From: an uncultured Collinsella sp.
GTDB lineage: Bacteria; Actinomycetota; Coriobacteriia; Coriobacteriales; Coriobacteriaceae
NCBI GenBank assembly: GCA_938023705.1
Contig: CALJDJ010000065.1
Span: forward strand, 1 to 27,259
Length of the DNA stretch: 27,259 nucleotides
Direction of reading: 5' to 3'
Each line of letters starts with the position of its first letter. The stretch's first letter is position 1. Positions 16,323 through 24,548 of this stretch are shown here, piece by piece. A program made the position numbers and the translations under genes. Below the pieces are notes generated by a model that had not been told where the DNA came from, did not search any database, and saw nothing but the letters and a program-made list of their open reading frames with translations.

Positions 16323-17033
16323 CTATGCCGAGCGGTTGGAATCGCCTGGGGCGCCGGGATCGGCTTCCGCACTTTCATCGGTATGGCCACCGTCGGCATC
16401 GCCCTCGTCACCGGCGTCGCCCTGCTCCTCCTGCTCGCGACGGCGCTTTTCGCGAATCTGCTCCACGGCTGCGCGCAGGGCGGCCTCGTCCTCGGCGCGT
16501 GCCACCTCTTGCGTTGTCTTGACCATATGGCGAATCTCGAGCACCAGCAGCACGATCAGCGGCACCACGATAAGCGGAAAGAACAGCAGCGGATTGGTGA
16601 GCAACGAGACCACCACGCCCAGCCCCGCCGAGACAAAGACCACGCGGCCCACCACGTCGGCGGCGGGCACGGGCGCGGCGTCCTCGACCGGATTGGCATC
16701 GCCCTTGGTGCGGTAGACCGGCGTGCCGTCGGCCGCGGCCTCCACGGCAACGATGCGGTGCGTGTTGAGTGAACCCTCCAGCGCGTCATCGGACGAATGG
16801 AAGGTGATGATGTCACCCACCTGGTAGGCCTGACTGTTGTCGGTATCGACAACGATAAACGAGTGCACGGGAATCGCCGGCTCCATAGAGCCGGTCAGCG
16901 TGCGCATAAAGCCATAGCCCATGATGGTGGGGATCTCGCCGGCGGGCGTGAACACCGTGCGCAGCAGCACCACAAAGGCGACCAGGATCACCACGGTCGC
17001 CAGCACGTTGATCACGCGGAGCACGTGCTTCAT
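16323..17033 (-). CDS. SipW-type (Ser/His) signal peptidase I, second copy
   Basis: 236 residues from the ATG at 17033, which shares its A with the upstream stop codon (TGATG); a GTG at 17036 is possible. One N-terminal membrane helix (about 8-27), catalytic Ser in TGSMEPAI (about 49), catalytic His in NTHRIV (about 92) in place of the bacterial Lys, and KGDAN with the conserved Asp (about 112). This is the archaeal/ER/SipW class. A second membrane segment at about 140-168 is followed by an acidic, Glu/Arg-rich cytoplasmic tail (about 180-236). Last gene of the operon; it should cleave the secreted proteins encoded upstream. No obvious terminator follows. Confidence 0.88.
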   Translation of the reverse strand: MKHVLRVINVLATVVILVAFVVLLRTVFTPAGEIPTIMGYGFMRTLTGSMEPAIPVHSFIVVDTDNSQAYQVGDIITFHSSDDALEGSLNTHRIVAVEAAADGTPVYRTKGDANPVEDAAPVPAADVVGRVVFVSAGLGVVVSLLTNPLLFFPLIVVPLIVLLVLEIRHMVKTTQEVARAEDEAALRAAVEQIREKRRREQEEQGDAGDEGDADGGHTDESAEADPGAPGDSNRSA

Positions 17034-19279
17034 CACTTGTCGGCGTCCTTTGCGGAAGGCTCGGGGTCGGCAGCGACCTCGGCCTCGGTGGCATCCGCCG
17101 CAGAAGCGCCATCCTCGTCAGGCGCGGTGGCCACGCCCTCGCCAGCCTCGCCGCGCAAGCGGGCCAGCAGATAGCGCGACAGGCTGTTGCCCTCGGCGCG
17201 GCGCTCGGCACGCTCACGGTTGCGCTCGGCCCGCTCCAGCTCTTGCGCCAGCGCGTCCAGGCGCTGCTGCATCTCCGCGCGAGCAGCTTCGACCTCACGC
17301 TCGCAAGCGGCACGGACGGCGGCGACCTCCTGCTCGATGCGCTCCCCCGCCTCGAGCTCAGCTGCAGCGATACGCGCGTCGGCGTCGGCACGAGCCTCCT
17401 CGGCGGCACGCGCGGCGGCATCGCGCTCGGCAGCGGCAGCGGCGACCTTCTCGCTGGCATCCACCGTAGCCTGCTCAACGGCAGAATCGGCGGCAGCACG
17501 GGCGGCGTCGATCGCAGCATCGGCGGCCTGCTGGGCGGCAGCAACCTTCTCCTCGGCCGCGGCAACGGTGTCGGCGAGCTTCTGCTCCGCCTCGGCCGCG
17601 GCGACGTCGGCAGTCTCCTGCGCGGCACGGGCATCGCGCTCGGCCGCCAGCCGCACTTCCTCAATCTGCAACTTGGCGGCATCCAGCTTGGCATGCACCT
17701 CGGCGAGCTCCTTGGCAGACGCCTCGCGCACGCCGGCAAGCTCGGCTGCGGCGGCGTCCTTGGCGGCCTGCAGCTCGGCAGCGTCGGCAGCCGTCTTGGC
17801 AGCCAAGGCTGCGGCAGACTCACTCTTGACCCGCGCGACTTGCTCGGCAGCAGTCTGCTCGGCAGCCGCGACCCTAGCATCTGCGTCGGCGCGGGCGACT
17901 GAGACCTCGGCATCGGCCTCGGCGCGCATCCGCTCAAGCTGAGCCGCCGCGGTCTCACGTGCTTCTGCAGCGGCATCCTCGGCAGCCTTTTTACCGGCCT
18001 CGACATCCTCCAGCGAGGCGCGCAGTTCCTCGACATCGGCCTCGGCAATCTGTGCGCGCTGCGTCAACGCCAGCTCGCGTGTCTTGGCCTCGTCCAGTTC
18101 ATCTACCAGATCGTCGCGCTCATCGGTCAGCGCGTGCGCCTGCACTTTCCAGGACTTCAGCTGCCCCTGGAGCTCCTCAATCTGCTCGCGTGCCTCGGCC
18201 AGCGCCTGCTCGGCATCGAGCTGGGCCTGCGTGACCTCCTCCACAAACACGCGGCGGACCTCAACGTCGGGCAGGTCGGGGCTATCGACCTGCTCTTCCT
18301 TAATCTCTTTAATAAACTTGGGCGCCACCGGTGCGTGTTGCACGCTCTCGAGTTCCTGCAGGTTGCGCTCGTCGTCGGTCAGGCTCTTAAAGACGGCGTA
18401 ATTGTTGATGAGGTTGGTGTACATCTGCACCATGTACTCGTCATCGAACGCCAGCGCCTGCTGCTGCACGTCGATGTTGTAGCCCACCTTGTCGTAGCGC
18501 TCCATAAACTGCCACAGCTGGTAGCACTTGCGGTAGTTGGGGTCCTTCATGATGAGGTTGGTGCGCTGAATGGGACTGCGGACCGCGCTGCACCCGTTCA
18601 TGATCTGGCAGAACGACGCGCCGCGCAGCGCCATGACCAGGCGGCGCACACGGTCGATGCGCATAAAGACGTCCATGTTGTCGGCGTCGTTCTCGGCAAA
18701 GCTCTGGCGGTTTTTGATCGTCATCTCGACGTTATACTCGATCTCTTCGTACGCGTCGTCGATCTTGCTGTGCATCTTAAAGCGGTTGCGGATCTCGTTG
18801 CCCGTCGACCAAAAGATCACGTCGGTACGCTTGTCCACAAACGTCAGCAGGCGCTGAATCAGGTGGTAGATAAAGCGATTCTCGTACAGGTCGTAGGTCT
18901 CGACGGTATTGACGTTGAGGATGCGCGTGGGATGGACGCCGCCATCGTCGCTCGGCGCCAAAAACTGCGTGTTCTGGCTCAGATGGCGAACACTGTCGGC
19001 GCTGATCTTTTTGGCGAGCGAGACCGGCACCACCTCTTCCTCGGTGGTGATAAAGCGGCGCGGCTTTTCGATAATGGTGTTGATGGCGTCGAGCGAGTCC
19101 TCGATCATGCTGATCCATTCCTCGTCCACCACCTTGACGAGCTCCTCGCGCTGCTGCTCGATCGTGGTGCCCGAGGCCTGCGCCATCTCAAACAGATAGC
19201 GGAAGTAGCGGCTGTCCTCCTGGATGGGCTCCATCTGCTCGGAGAAGCTGGTATAGAGGTCCTGAATGGTCTCGGACAT
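17033..19279 (-). CDS. DUF2357 (McrC-like) protein with long Ala/Glu coiled coil
   Basis: 748 residues. Residues 1-310 resemble DUF2357 proteins: NVNTVETYDLYENRFIYHL (123-140) and KDPNYRKCYQLWQF (245-258) are the recognisable blocks. Such proteins usually pair with McrB-like AAA+ ATPases and continue into a PD-(D/E)XK (DUF524) nuclease. Here, from about 350 to 690, there is only heptad-like Ala/Glu/Arg-rich coiled coil, then a short basic patch and an acidic Ala-rich tail. No signal peptide or membrane helix. Start chosen for GGAG six bases before the ATG. It follows the AAA+ gene by 69 bases and is coupled to the next gene. The DUF2357 assignment is from memory of the family motif; function is unknown. 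Confidence 0.75.
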   Translation of the reverse strand: MSETIQDLYTSFSEQMEPIQEDSRYFRYLFEMAQASGTTIEQQREELVKVVDEEWISMIEDSLDAINTIIEKPRRFITTEEEVVPVSLAKKISADSVRHLSQNTQFLAPSDDGGVHPTRILNVNTVETYDLYENRFIYHLIQRLLTFVDKRTDVIFWSTGNEIRNRFKMHSKIDDAYEEIEYNVEMTIKNRQSFAENDADNMDVFMRIDRVRRLVMALRGASFCQIMNGCSAVRSPIQRTNLIMKDPNYRKCYQLWQFMERYDKVGYNIDVQQQALAFDDEYMVQMYTNLINNYAVFKSLTDDERNLQELESVQHAPVAPKFIKEIKEEQVDSPDLPDVEVRRVFVEEVTQAQLDAEQALAEAREQIEELQGQLKSWKVQAHALTDERDDLVDELDEAKTRELALTQRAQIAEADVEELRASLEDVEAGKKAAEDAAAEARETAAAQLERMRAEADAEVSVARADADARVAAAEQTAAEQVARVKSESAAALAAKTAADAAELQAAKDAAAAELAGVREASAKELAEVHAKLDAAKLQIEEVRLAAERDARAAQETADVAAAEAEQKLADTVAAAEEKVAAAQQAADAAIDAARAAADSAVEQATVDASEKVAAAAAERDAAARAAEEARADADARIAAAELEAGERIEQEVAAVRAACEREVEAARAEMQQRLDALAQELERAERNRERAERRAEGNSLSRYLLARLRGEAGEGVATAPDEDGASAADATEAEVAADPEPSAKDADK

Positions 19280-19313
19280 GGGTTACTCCATAGATTGGAT
19301 CGATCGGAAAGGG

Positions 19314-19338
19314 GCGGGGCGACATCACGCCGCCCCGC
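19314..19338. repeat. GC-rich hairpin between the AAA+ and DUF2357 genes
   Basis: Perfect 8-bp arms GCGGGGCG / CGCCCCGC with a 9-base loop in the 69-base gap. No U-run follows. In an operon whose other joints overlap, this is a possible processing, stability or attenuation site. Confidence 0.5.
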
Positions 19339-19348
19339 GCTTACAGCA

Positions 19349-21040
19349 TTAGTAAAAGTTCTGGATCCGCTGCAGGTACATGACGGAATCGGGCAGGCCG
19401 CCCTCGCCAAAGGTCTTCTCGATGTACTCGATCAGGCCCTTCATCTCGTCGCGCACAAAGCTCACGTTCATGGACTCAAACTTCTTGAGCACCTTGCGGG
19501 CGATGATGTAGTCCATACCGCCCAGCTCGGTGCCGCCGCACGCCACGTACACGGGGATAAAGTCGTACATCTGCTTGATGATACGGTTACCAAAGGCCAG
19601 CTTAAAGCGAGTCTGCAGGTACTGGTCCAGCTTGTGCATCTTCTGGAGCAGCTCGTCGTCGATCACGTACTCGACCTTGGCCTTCTGGAACAGATACTGC
19701 AGGTGGTCGGCCGTCACGTGCACGCGCTCGTGCGGCTCGCACTCAAACGCATCGGCGCGCTCGTTGAGCTCGATGGGGATCGCGCGGTCGTATACCTTGT
19801 CCGTGATGGTAAAGGTGGAGTCGTCGTTGTTGGCCGTGCCGATGAACCACAGGCTGTCGGGGATGGTGAGCTTGCCGTCGTGCAGAGCCTTGGGATCGGC
19901 GGCCCACTGGGTGGGGACCAGATCGAGTACCCACTCGTCGTGGCTGGGCATCTCGAGCACCGACAGGATCTCGGCAAAGTAGTACTCCACGCGGGCGAGG
20001 TTCATCTCGTCGAGCACGATCATGGACGGGTCCTGGCGCAGGCCCGCCTCGTACACGGCGCGGAGGAACTCGGTCTCGTTAAAGCGCTTGGAAAACTCGT
20101 TAAAGTAGCCCAGCACCTCGGTGCGATCGCGGAAGCTCGGCTGCACCGACACGATGGTCGCGGGGTTGTCCAGGTAGCGGCTAAAGCTGTAGGGCAGCGA
20201 CGTCTTACCGGTACCCGAGATGCCCTCCAGGATCAGCAGCTTGGAGGCGGCCATGCCGGCCACAAAGCGGCGGATGATCTCGGGCGTGTAGTAGAGCTTC
20301 ATCTGGCTGCAGGCGAACGCGCGGAAGCTGTCGACAAAGTCCTCCAGCGAGATGGCATCGTCGTAGACCGGCGATTCCCAGTCGCGGTACTTAAGGTCCA
20401 CAAGGGACAACTTGGGGAAGCGGTTGGCCTGCGCAATCTCTTTTTCCTCGGCTAGGGTCTTGGCCTCAACGGTGGCCTTGGCCATGGCGGCTGCGGCGTC
20501 CTTGACGCCCGCGCCATCGAGCGCGAGCGACGCGTTGCCCGACACCACGGCAGCCGTGGCGCCCTCGCCCGCAGGCGCGCCCGCGGCGGCGCCCACCACG
20601 TTGCCCACCGTGGGCAGGTGGTCGTCGGCCAGGGCCGAGGCGCCCACGTACGGAATCTGCTTGGTGCCGCCCATGGCATTGACCTTGAGCGCCAGCAGCT
20701 TGTTCTTCTCGTCCATGAGGTCGAGCACCTGCTTGTTCAGGCGGCCGATCTCGCGATAGAGCGCCTTGTTGGACGTGTCGTCGCGATGCAGGCGACGGTT
20801 GATGCGGTAGTGGTGGATCAGAATGGCCACGATCAGCACGGGGACTGCGATGAGCATGGCAAACAGAATGACCGCGCCGATCTTGCCCACCAGGTCAAAC
20901 GTGGTGAAGTAGGTCATAAAGATGTTGAAGTACTCAACCCAGCCAAACACCAGCAGGTTAAGGATGGAGCTCACAACGGCAACGACGTTGTAGACAACCT
21001 TTGCCAGCAGCTCCCAGGCAAATCCCAGAAACTCACTCAC
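19349..21040 (-). CDS. Membrane-anchored McrB-like AAA+ ATPase
   Basis: 563 residues from GTG at 21040, with GGAGGG upstream. Two hydrophobic segments (about 11-38 and 51-78) precede a basic anchor (HHYRINRRLHR) and a short coiled coil (92-118), then an Ala/Gly-rich linker. The ATPase domain (about 230-480) has Walker A GISGTGKT (273-280), PSFRDRTEVLGYFN (301-314) as in McrB, Walker B MIVLDEMNLAR (340-350), sensor 1 GTANNDDSTF (401-410) and YDRA (417-420). McrB relatives form hexamers that use NTP to drive a McrC-type partner, here the DUF2357 gene next door. The membrane anchor and the signal peptidase genes on either side argue for work at the cell membrane rather than restriction of DNA. 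Overlaps the preceding gene by 8 bases. Confidence 0.85.
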   Translation of the reverse strand: MSEFLGFAWELLAKVVYNVVAVVSSILNLLVFGWVEYFNIFMTYFTTFDLVGKIGAVILFAMLIAVPVLIVAILIHHYRINRRLHRDDTSNKALYREIGRLNKQVLDLMDEKNKLLALKVNAMGGTKQIPYVGASALADDHLPTVGNVVGAAAGAPAGEGATAAVVSGNASLALDGAGVKDAAAAMAKATVEAKTLAEEKEIAQANRFPKLSLVDLKYRDWESPVYDDAISLEDFVDSFRAFACSQMKLYYTPEIIRRFVAGMAASKLLILEGISGTGKTSLPYSFSRYLDNPATIVSVQPSFRDRTEVLGYFNEFSKRFNETEFLRAVYEAGLRQDPSMIVLDEMNLARVEYYFAEILSVLEMPSHDEWVLDLVPTQWAADPKALHDGKLTIPDSLWFIGTANNDDSTFTITDKVYDRAIPIELNERADAFECEPHERVHVTADHLQYLFQKAKVEYVIDDELLQKMHKLDQYLQTRFKLAFGNRIIKQMYDFIPVYVACGGTELGGMDYIIARKVLKKFESMNVSFVRDEMKGLIEYIEKTFGEGGLPDSVMYLQRIQNFY

Positions 21041-21779
21041 CGTCGGTACCCTCCTGCTTGGTCGCGTTCATCGCCGCCTCGGCCTCGGCCTTTAAACGAC
21101 GAGCTTCCTCGAGCTTGGCCTCGGCCTGGGCAAGCTGCTCGGCGGCGTTATCGGCCGTGACGGTAGTGTCACCCTTGCCCTCGGCGTCCACGATGGCAGC
21201 CGCGGCGGCCAGGCGGTCCTCCTCGGCCATAGCGCGCTTGAGGTTCATGCCCACCACGATGAGGTGATACACCTGGTAGATAAAGAACAGCAGCATGGGC
21301 AGCACGATCACAATGAGGAAGCCCATGGAGCTGGACAGGAAGTCCATGACCTTGCCCATCTGCGGCAGCGCGAACACGTACTTGCCCACGATATCGCCGT
21401 CGCTGATGATGTGCGTATCGGCCACGTCGTTGTTATCGCCCTTGGTGGTAAAGCTGCGCATGCCGTTGACCTCGTCGATGGCGGCGATGCGGTGCGTGTT
21501 GAGCGCGTACTCGTTGTCGATGATGGTATGGAACGTCACGATGTCGCCCACCTCGAGCTTGGAGGTGTCGCACTTTTTGATGAAGATGAGGTCGCCCTTG
21601 TTAAACGTGGGAGCCATGGAGTCGGACTGCACGGCGAGCGGGGTGAAGCCGGCGATGTCAGAGACGCTGCCGTCCTCGCGCGTGGCAAGCGTGGTAAACG
21701 CATACAGGGCCGCCACCAGGATGATGATCCACATGACGACGCTCAGTGCGATGGATGCGACTTTTTTAACAGATTGCAT
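21033..21779 (-). CDS. sipW: SipW-type (Ser/His) signal peptidase I, first copy
   Basis: 248 residues; AAGGGA precedes the ATG at 21779. N-terminal membrane helix (about 7-29), catalytic Ser54 in SDSMAPTF, catalytic His96 in NTHRIA, Asp115 in KGDNND, second membrane helix about 150-175, and a cytoplasmic tail (about 185-248) that is Ala/Glu-rich and probably helical. Signal peptidases of this class in Firmicutes (SipW) process TasA-type fibre proteins. The four genes directly upstream carry SipW-type signal segments, and the AAA+ gene overlaps its end. The symbol is by class, not proven orthology. Confidence 0.9.
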   Translation of the reverse strand: MQSVKKVASIALSVVMWIIILVAALYAFTTLATREDGSVSDIAGFTPLAVQSDSMAPTFNKGDLIFIKKCDTSKLEVGDIVTFHTIIDNEYALNTHRIAAIDEVNGMRSFTTKGDNNDVADTHIISDGDIVGKYVFALPQMGKVMDFLSSSMGFLIVIVLPMLLFFIYQVYHLIVVGMNLKRAMAEEDRLAAAAAIVDAEGKGDTTVTADNAAEQLAQAEAKLEEARRLKAEAEAAMNATKQEGTDGE

Positions 21780-21839
21780 GATGTCCCTTACTACCGTGTC
21801 TGTCTAGGTCGTGCGCGGCCCGGCGGCCGCCGTGCATAT

Positions 21840-22697
21840 CTACTGTTCCCCGATGCCCTCAAAGCGCATCGAAACCGAATAGTTAGCTCCCTTTAGCATA
21901 TTAGTGCAATTTGGGTCCGTTCCCTCGAGCCATATGCAAACGGTTACCGGCTTATCCGTATCTTTTATCAGGTCGAACATATCGCTGGCCGCGGTAGCAG
22001 CGCCCGAATCGAGTCCAAAGACGGTGGCCGCGCCGGACGAACCCCCACCCCCGTTGGGGTTGTAGACCCAGGTGTGGCCGTCGGCGGTAAAGCTCATGCG
22101 CATGGCGCTGGCCATGCCCTGCGTGTCGGAGCTAAACCGCGTGCCGGACACACTACCGTCACCATCCTGCCCGGTCAGGCGCACGCGCAGGTCCGTACTG
22201 CTCATAAAGTGCAGCGTGAACTCCAGGTAGGCGCCGGTGGCGGGATCGGCGGTGGAGCCGTCCTCAAAGGTAAAGGTCTGGTAATCGCTCGTGGTGACGG
22301 GCTTGAGCTTGGACGCATCGATGTCCACGCCCTTTTCGCTGGCGATACGTGCCGAGATCCGGTCAAAGCCCAGACTGTGCACGTATTCGTCGAAGGTGGC
22401 GTGCTCGTCCAGGTCAAAGCGCAGCGAGCCGTCGGCGTTGGCGTCGATCATGAGCATGCGGGTCTTGGCACTATCGGCGATTGAGAACCAGGCGAACGTT
22501 GCCATGGCTATCGCCACCAGCGCAAACAGCACCAGCACCACGGTGGTGGTGAGCTTGCGGCGCAGGTCGGTGTCGGCAGGCGCGGCGGCGCTGGCGGGCC
22601 GGGGTGTGCCGGCGGTGGCTGGGCGGCGAGTGGTGGCGGGGGTCGGGCGGCAGCCGCCGGTGGTCGGACGGCGGTCGTCTGGCGCAACGTGTGCCAT
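21840..22697 (-). CDS. SipW-dependent secreted protein D
   Basis: 285 residues. A 48-residue Pro/Arg/Thr-rich N-terminus is followed by a membrane segment (about 50-71) ending ATFAWFSIAD, the SipW-type cleavage region. The outer part is beta-rich and polar with a Gly-rich loop. Near the C-terminus is IWLEGTDPNCTNML, the motif shared with its three upstream neighbours. Its ATG overlaps the upstream stop (TAATG), so translation is coupled. Likely exported and processed by one of the two SipW-type peptidases; possible structural subunit or cap of a surface fibre (inference). Confidence 0.78.
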   Translation of the reverse strand: MAHVAPDDRRPTTGGCRPTPATTRRPATAGTPRPASAAAPADTDLRRKLTTTVVLVLFALVAIAMATFAWFSIADSAKTRMLMIDANADGSLRFDLDEHATFDEYVHSLGFDRISARIASEKGVDIDASKLKPVTTSDYQTFTFEDGSTADPATGAYLEFTLHFMSSTDLRVRLTGQDGDGSVSGTRFSSDTQGMASAMRMSFTADGHTWVYNPNGGGGSSGAATVFGLDSGAATAASDMFDLIKDTDKPVTVCIWLEGTDPNCTNMLKGANYSVSMRFEGIGEQ

Positions 22698-23686
22698 TAT
22701 GCCTCACCGTCCAAGGTCGCAAAGAGCGCTAGGTGTAAGGTGCCCGGGTCTTGATAGAGATAGTCGGCGCTATCGGGGTCGGTGCCCTCGATGTAGTAAT
22801 AGATATCCAGACGATAGGTCTGGCCCAGCCCCAGCGTGGCGAGCGTACTTTGCGGGCGTGTGGCCGTCTCGCTCGTGTCCAGCGTAAAGGCGGCGGGGTC
22901 TTGCGTTACGTTGGTGCCGCAGGCGAGCTGGCCGTTTTGCCAGCCCAGGAGCATGCCCTCGGTGTAGCCAGCCAGGCCTGTGGGGACGGTCGCGGGATGC
23001 TCGTCACGATGGCCGCCGTCGGAGCTGTCGAGCTCAAAGATGTTGGCGGCAAGTACCTGGTTGCCGCTCGAGACTTTAATGCCCACGCGGGCTGCGCGCA
23101 GCAGCTCGGCGTCGGTACCCTGCGGGACCAGCGATTCGGCCAGATACAGGTTGACCCTACCCTTTACTTTGCTGGCGCCCGTTCCGGTAATGGTGGGGCG
23201 CAGGTCGATCCAGCCGTGGTAGAACGCAGAGCCGTTGTCTTTTGCCTGATCAAACACCGTGGCATCGCCGGCCGAGTTGTTTTGCGCGCAGGCGGCAAAG
23301 CCGTTGAGGTCAAAAGTCGAGACCGGGTAGAGCGTCACGGCACCATTTGCGCTGGAAGTCAGGGAAACGTCGCCCTGCTGCGTCCAGCTGCCGCGATCGG
23401 CATCGCCCAGCTCCAGCACCAGCTTGGACGTGTCGCTGTGCACGCTCACCGAGTTGGTGTTGACCTTCATGTTGCTGGTAAACCAGGCGTAGGTCGCGGC
23501 GCCCAACGTGGCGGCGAGCGCCACCATAACGAGTGCGATGTAGGCACGCGCGCGGCGAGCATGGCGGCGGGCGACGGCGCCCTCAGGGCGCGTGCACTCG
23601 AGGGCTGCGCTGGAGGGAACCGCGGGGCTCGTGCCCTCGGTTTTGGCCTCGCGGCTATCTGCTGGCATGTGCTGCTTATCTTCCAT
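22697..23686 (-). CDS. SipW-dependent secreted protein C
   Basis: 329 residues from the ATG at 23686 (MEDKQHMPAD), with AGGGGG upstream; the open frame runs further but into the upstream gene. Residues 1-47 are cytoplasmic and end in a basic patch (RRHARRAR); the membrane segment 48-69 ends GAATYAWFTSN. Shared blocks in the outer part are LYPVSTFDL, LLRAARVGIKV and, near the end, YYIEGTDPDSADYL. Here the second Cys of the C-terminal motif is replaced by Ser. Third of four tandem paralogues; the gaps are 14 bases upstream and a 1-base overlap downstream. Confidence 0.8.
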   Translation of the reverse strand: MEDKQHMPADSREAKTEGTSPAVPSSAALECTRPEGAVARRHARRARAYIALVMVALAATLGAATYAWFTSNMKVNTNSVSVHSDTSKLVLELGDADRGSWTQQGDVSLTSSANGAVTLYPVSTFDLNGFAACAQNNSAGDATVFDQAKDNGSAFYHGWIDLRPTITGTGASKVKGRVNLYLAESLVPQGTDAELLRAARVGIKVSSGNQVLAANIFELDSSDGGHRDEHPATVPTGLAGYTEGMLLGWQNGQLACGTNVTQDPAAFTLDTSETATRPQSTLATLGLGQTYRLDIYYYIEGTDPDSADYLYQDPGTLHLALFATLDGEA

Positions 23687-23700
23687 GACGATTCGCCCCC

Positions 23701-24537
23701 TTATGCCTTGGCCGCGGCAAAGGCAAGCTGCAGCACCACATCGCGGGCCTGGGCCTCGTCGATGCAATTGACGTCGCAGCCTTCCATGTACACAACGTAG
23801 CGAACGCTTGCCACCTCGTTGGCGGCCAGCGTGCAGATGGGCGTAGCACCCGCGCGCGCCGTGGGCGTGTCGCCGGTGCCGTCCATGCTGTAGGCGTTTA
23901 TGGCGCGCGCAGGGTCGGCGGTGTAGGTCCAGCCCGAGGCGCCCGCCGCCACGACCACGCCGTCTTGCGCGGTGGTGCGCCTACTGGTGGCGCCCGCGGT
24001 GTTGCCCAGGTCGTCGCAGGTAAAGATATGCGTTTGCGTGCCCGACCGGGTTGTAATGACCAGACCCAGGCGCAGCGCGGCCAGCAGCTGGGGATCGCTC
24101 GTCACGCTCATCTGGCCCTGATACAGGTACACGTTGAGCGCGCTATCGCTGCCCTTAAGGTACAGCGTGCCCGAAAGGGCGTAGTCGTCCAGCTGCGCGG
24201 TGCAGTCGGCGTAGTCGGTGGTAATGCCCGCGGCGTTTTGGAACGTGCCGCGCCAAAAACGGGAAAGATCGGCCGTCGAGATGGGATAGAGCGTCTTATC
24301 GGCGGCGGCAAGCGTTGCCGTTGTGTCCCAGGGCCCGTTGGCCGAAAGGCCAATCTGCAGGTCGGACCCCTCGTCGCTTACCGTGTGCGCCACGGGCGTC
24401 ACGTTGGTGAAGCGCGAGTTGCTAAACCAAGCGTAGGTGGCCGCACTCAGAGCGGCTACCAGCACCAACATCCATGCGGCCGCGGCAACCATGCGACGGC
24501 GCGAGCTCAGGATGTCTTTGATGTTCGATGCACTCAT
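23701..24537 (-). CDS. SipW-dependent secreted protein B
   Basis: 278 residues from the ATG at 24537 (MSASNIKD), preceded by AGGGGG, 11 bases after the stop of the gene before. Short basic N-terminus (SSRRR), membrane segment about 16-38 ending AATYAWFSNSRF. Shared blocks are LYPISTADL, LLAALRLGLVI, and YMEGCDVNCIDEA near the C-terminus. It resembles the TasA/camelysin type of exported protein. Paralogue of its neighbours but strongly diverged, suggesting distinct roles rather than simple copies. Confidence 0.8.
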   Translation of the reverse strand: MSASNIKDILSSRRRMVAAAAWMLVLVAALSAATYAWFSNSRFTNVTPVAHTVSDEGSDLQIGLSANGPWDTTATLAAADKTLYPISTADLSRFWRGTFQNAAGITTDYADCTAQLDDYALSGTLYLKGSDSALNVYLYQGQMSVTSDPQLLAALRLGLVITTRSGTQTHIFTCDDLGNTAGATSRRTTAQDGVVVAAGASGWTYTADPARAINAYSMDGTGDTPTARAGATPICTLAANEVASVRYVVYMEGCDVNCIDEAQARDVVLQLAFAAAKA

Positions 24538-24548
24538 ATCCGGCCCCC

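Noticed and set aside
18134..20455. 773-codon open frame on the plus strand
   Set aside because: It lies antisense to the DUF2357 and AAA+ genes, which have recognisable motifs. GC-rich codon bias leaves the opposite strand open; its sequence shows Leu/Val/His-rich shadow composition and no family.
16323..21040. McrBC-type antiviral restriction system
   Set aside because: The AAA+ domain is McrB-like, but I see no nuclease domain, no DNA-reading domain and no methyltransferase, while signal peptidases and exported proteins flank the pair. A defence role is not excluded but is not the simplest reading.
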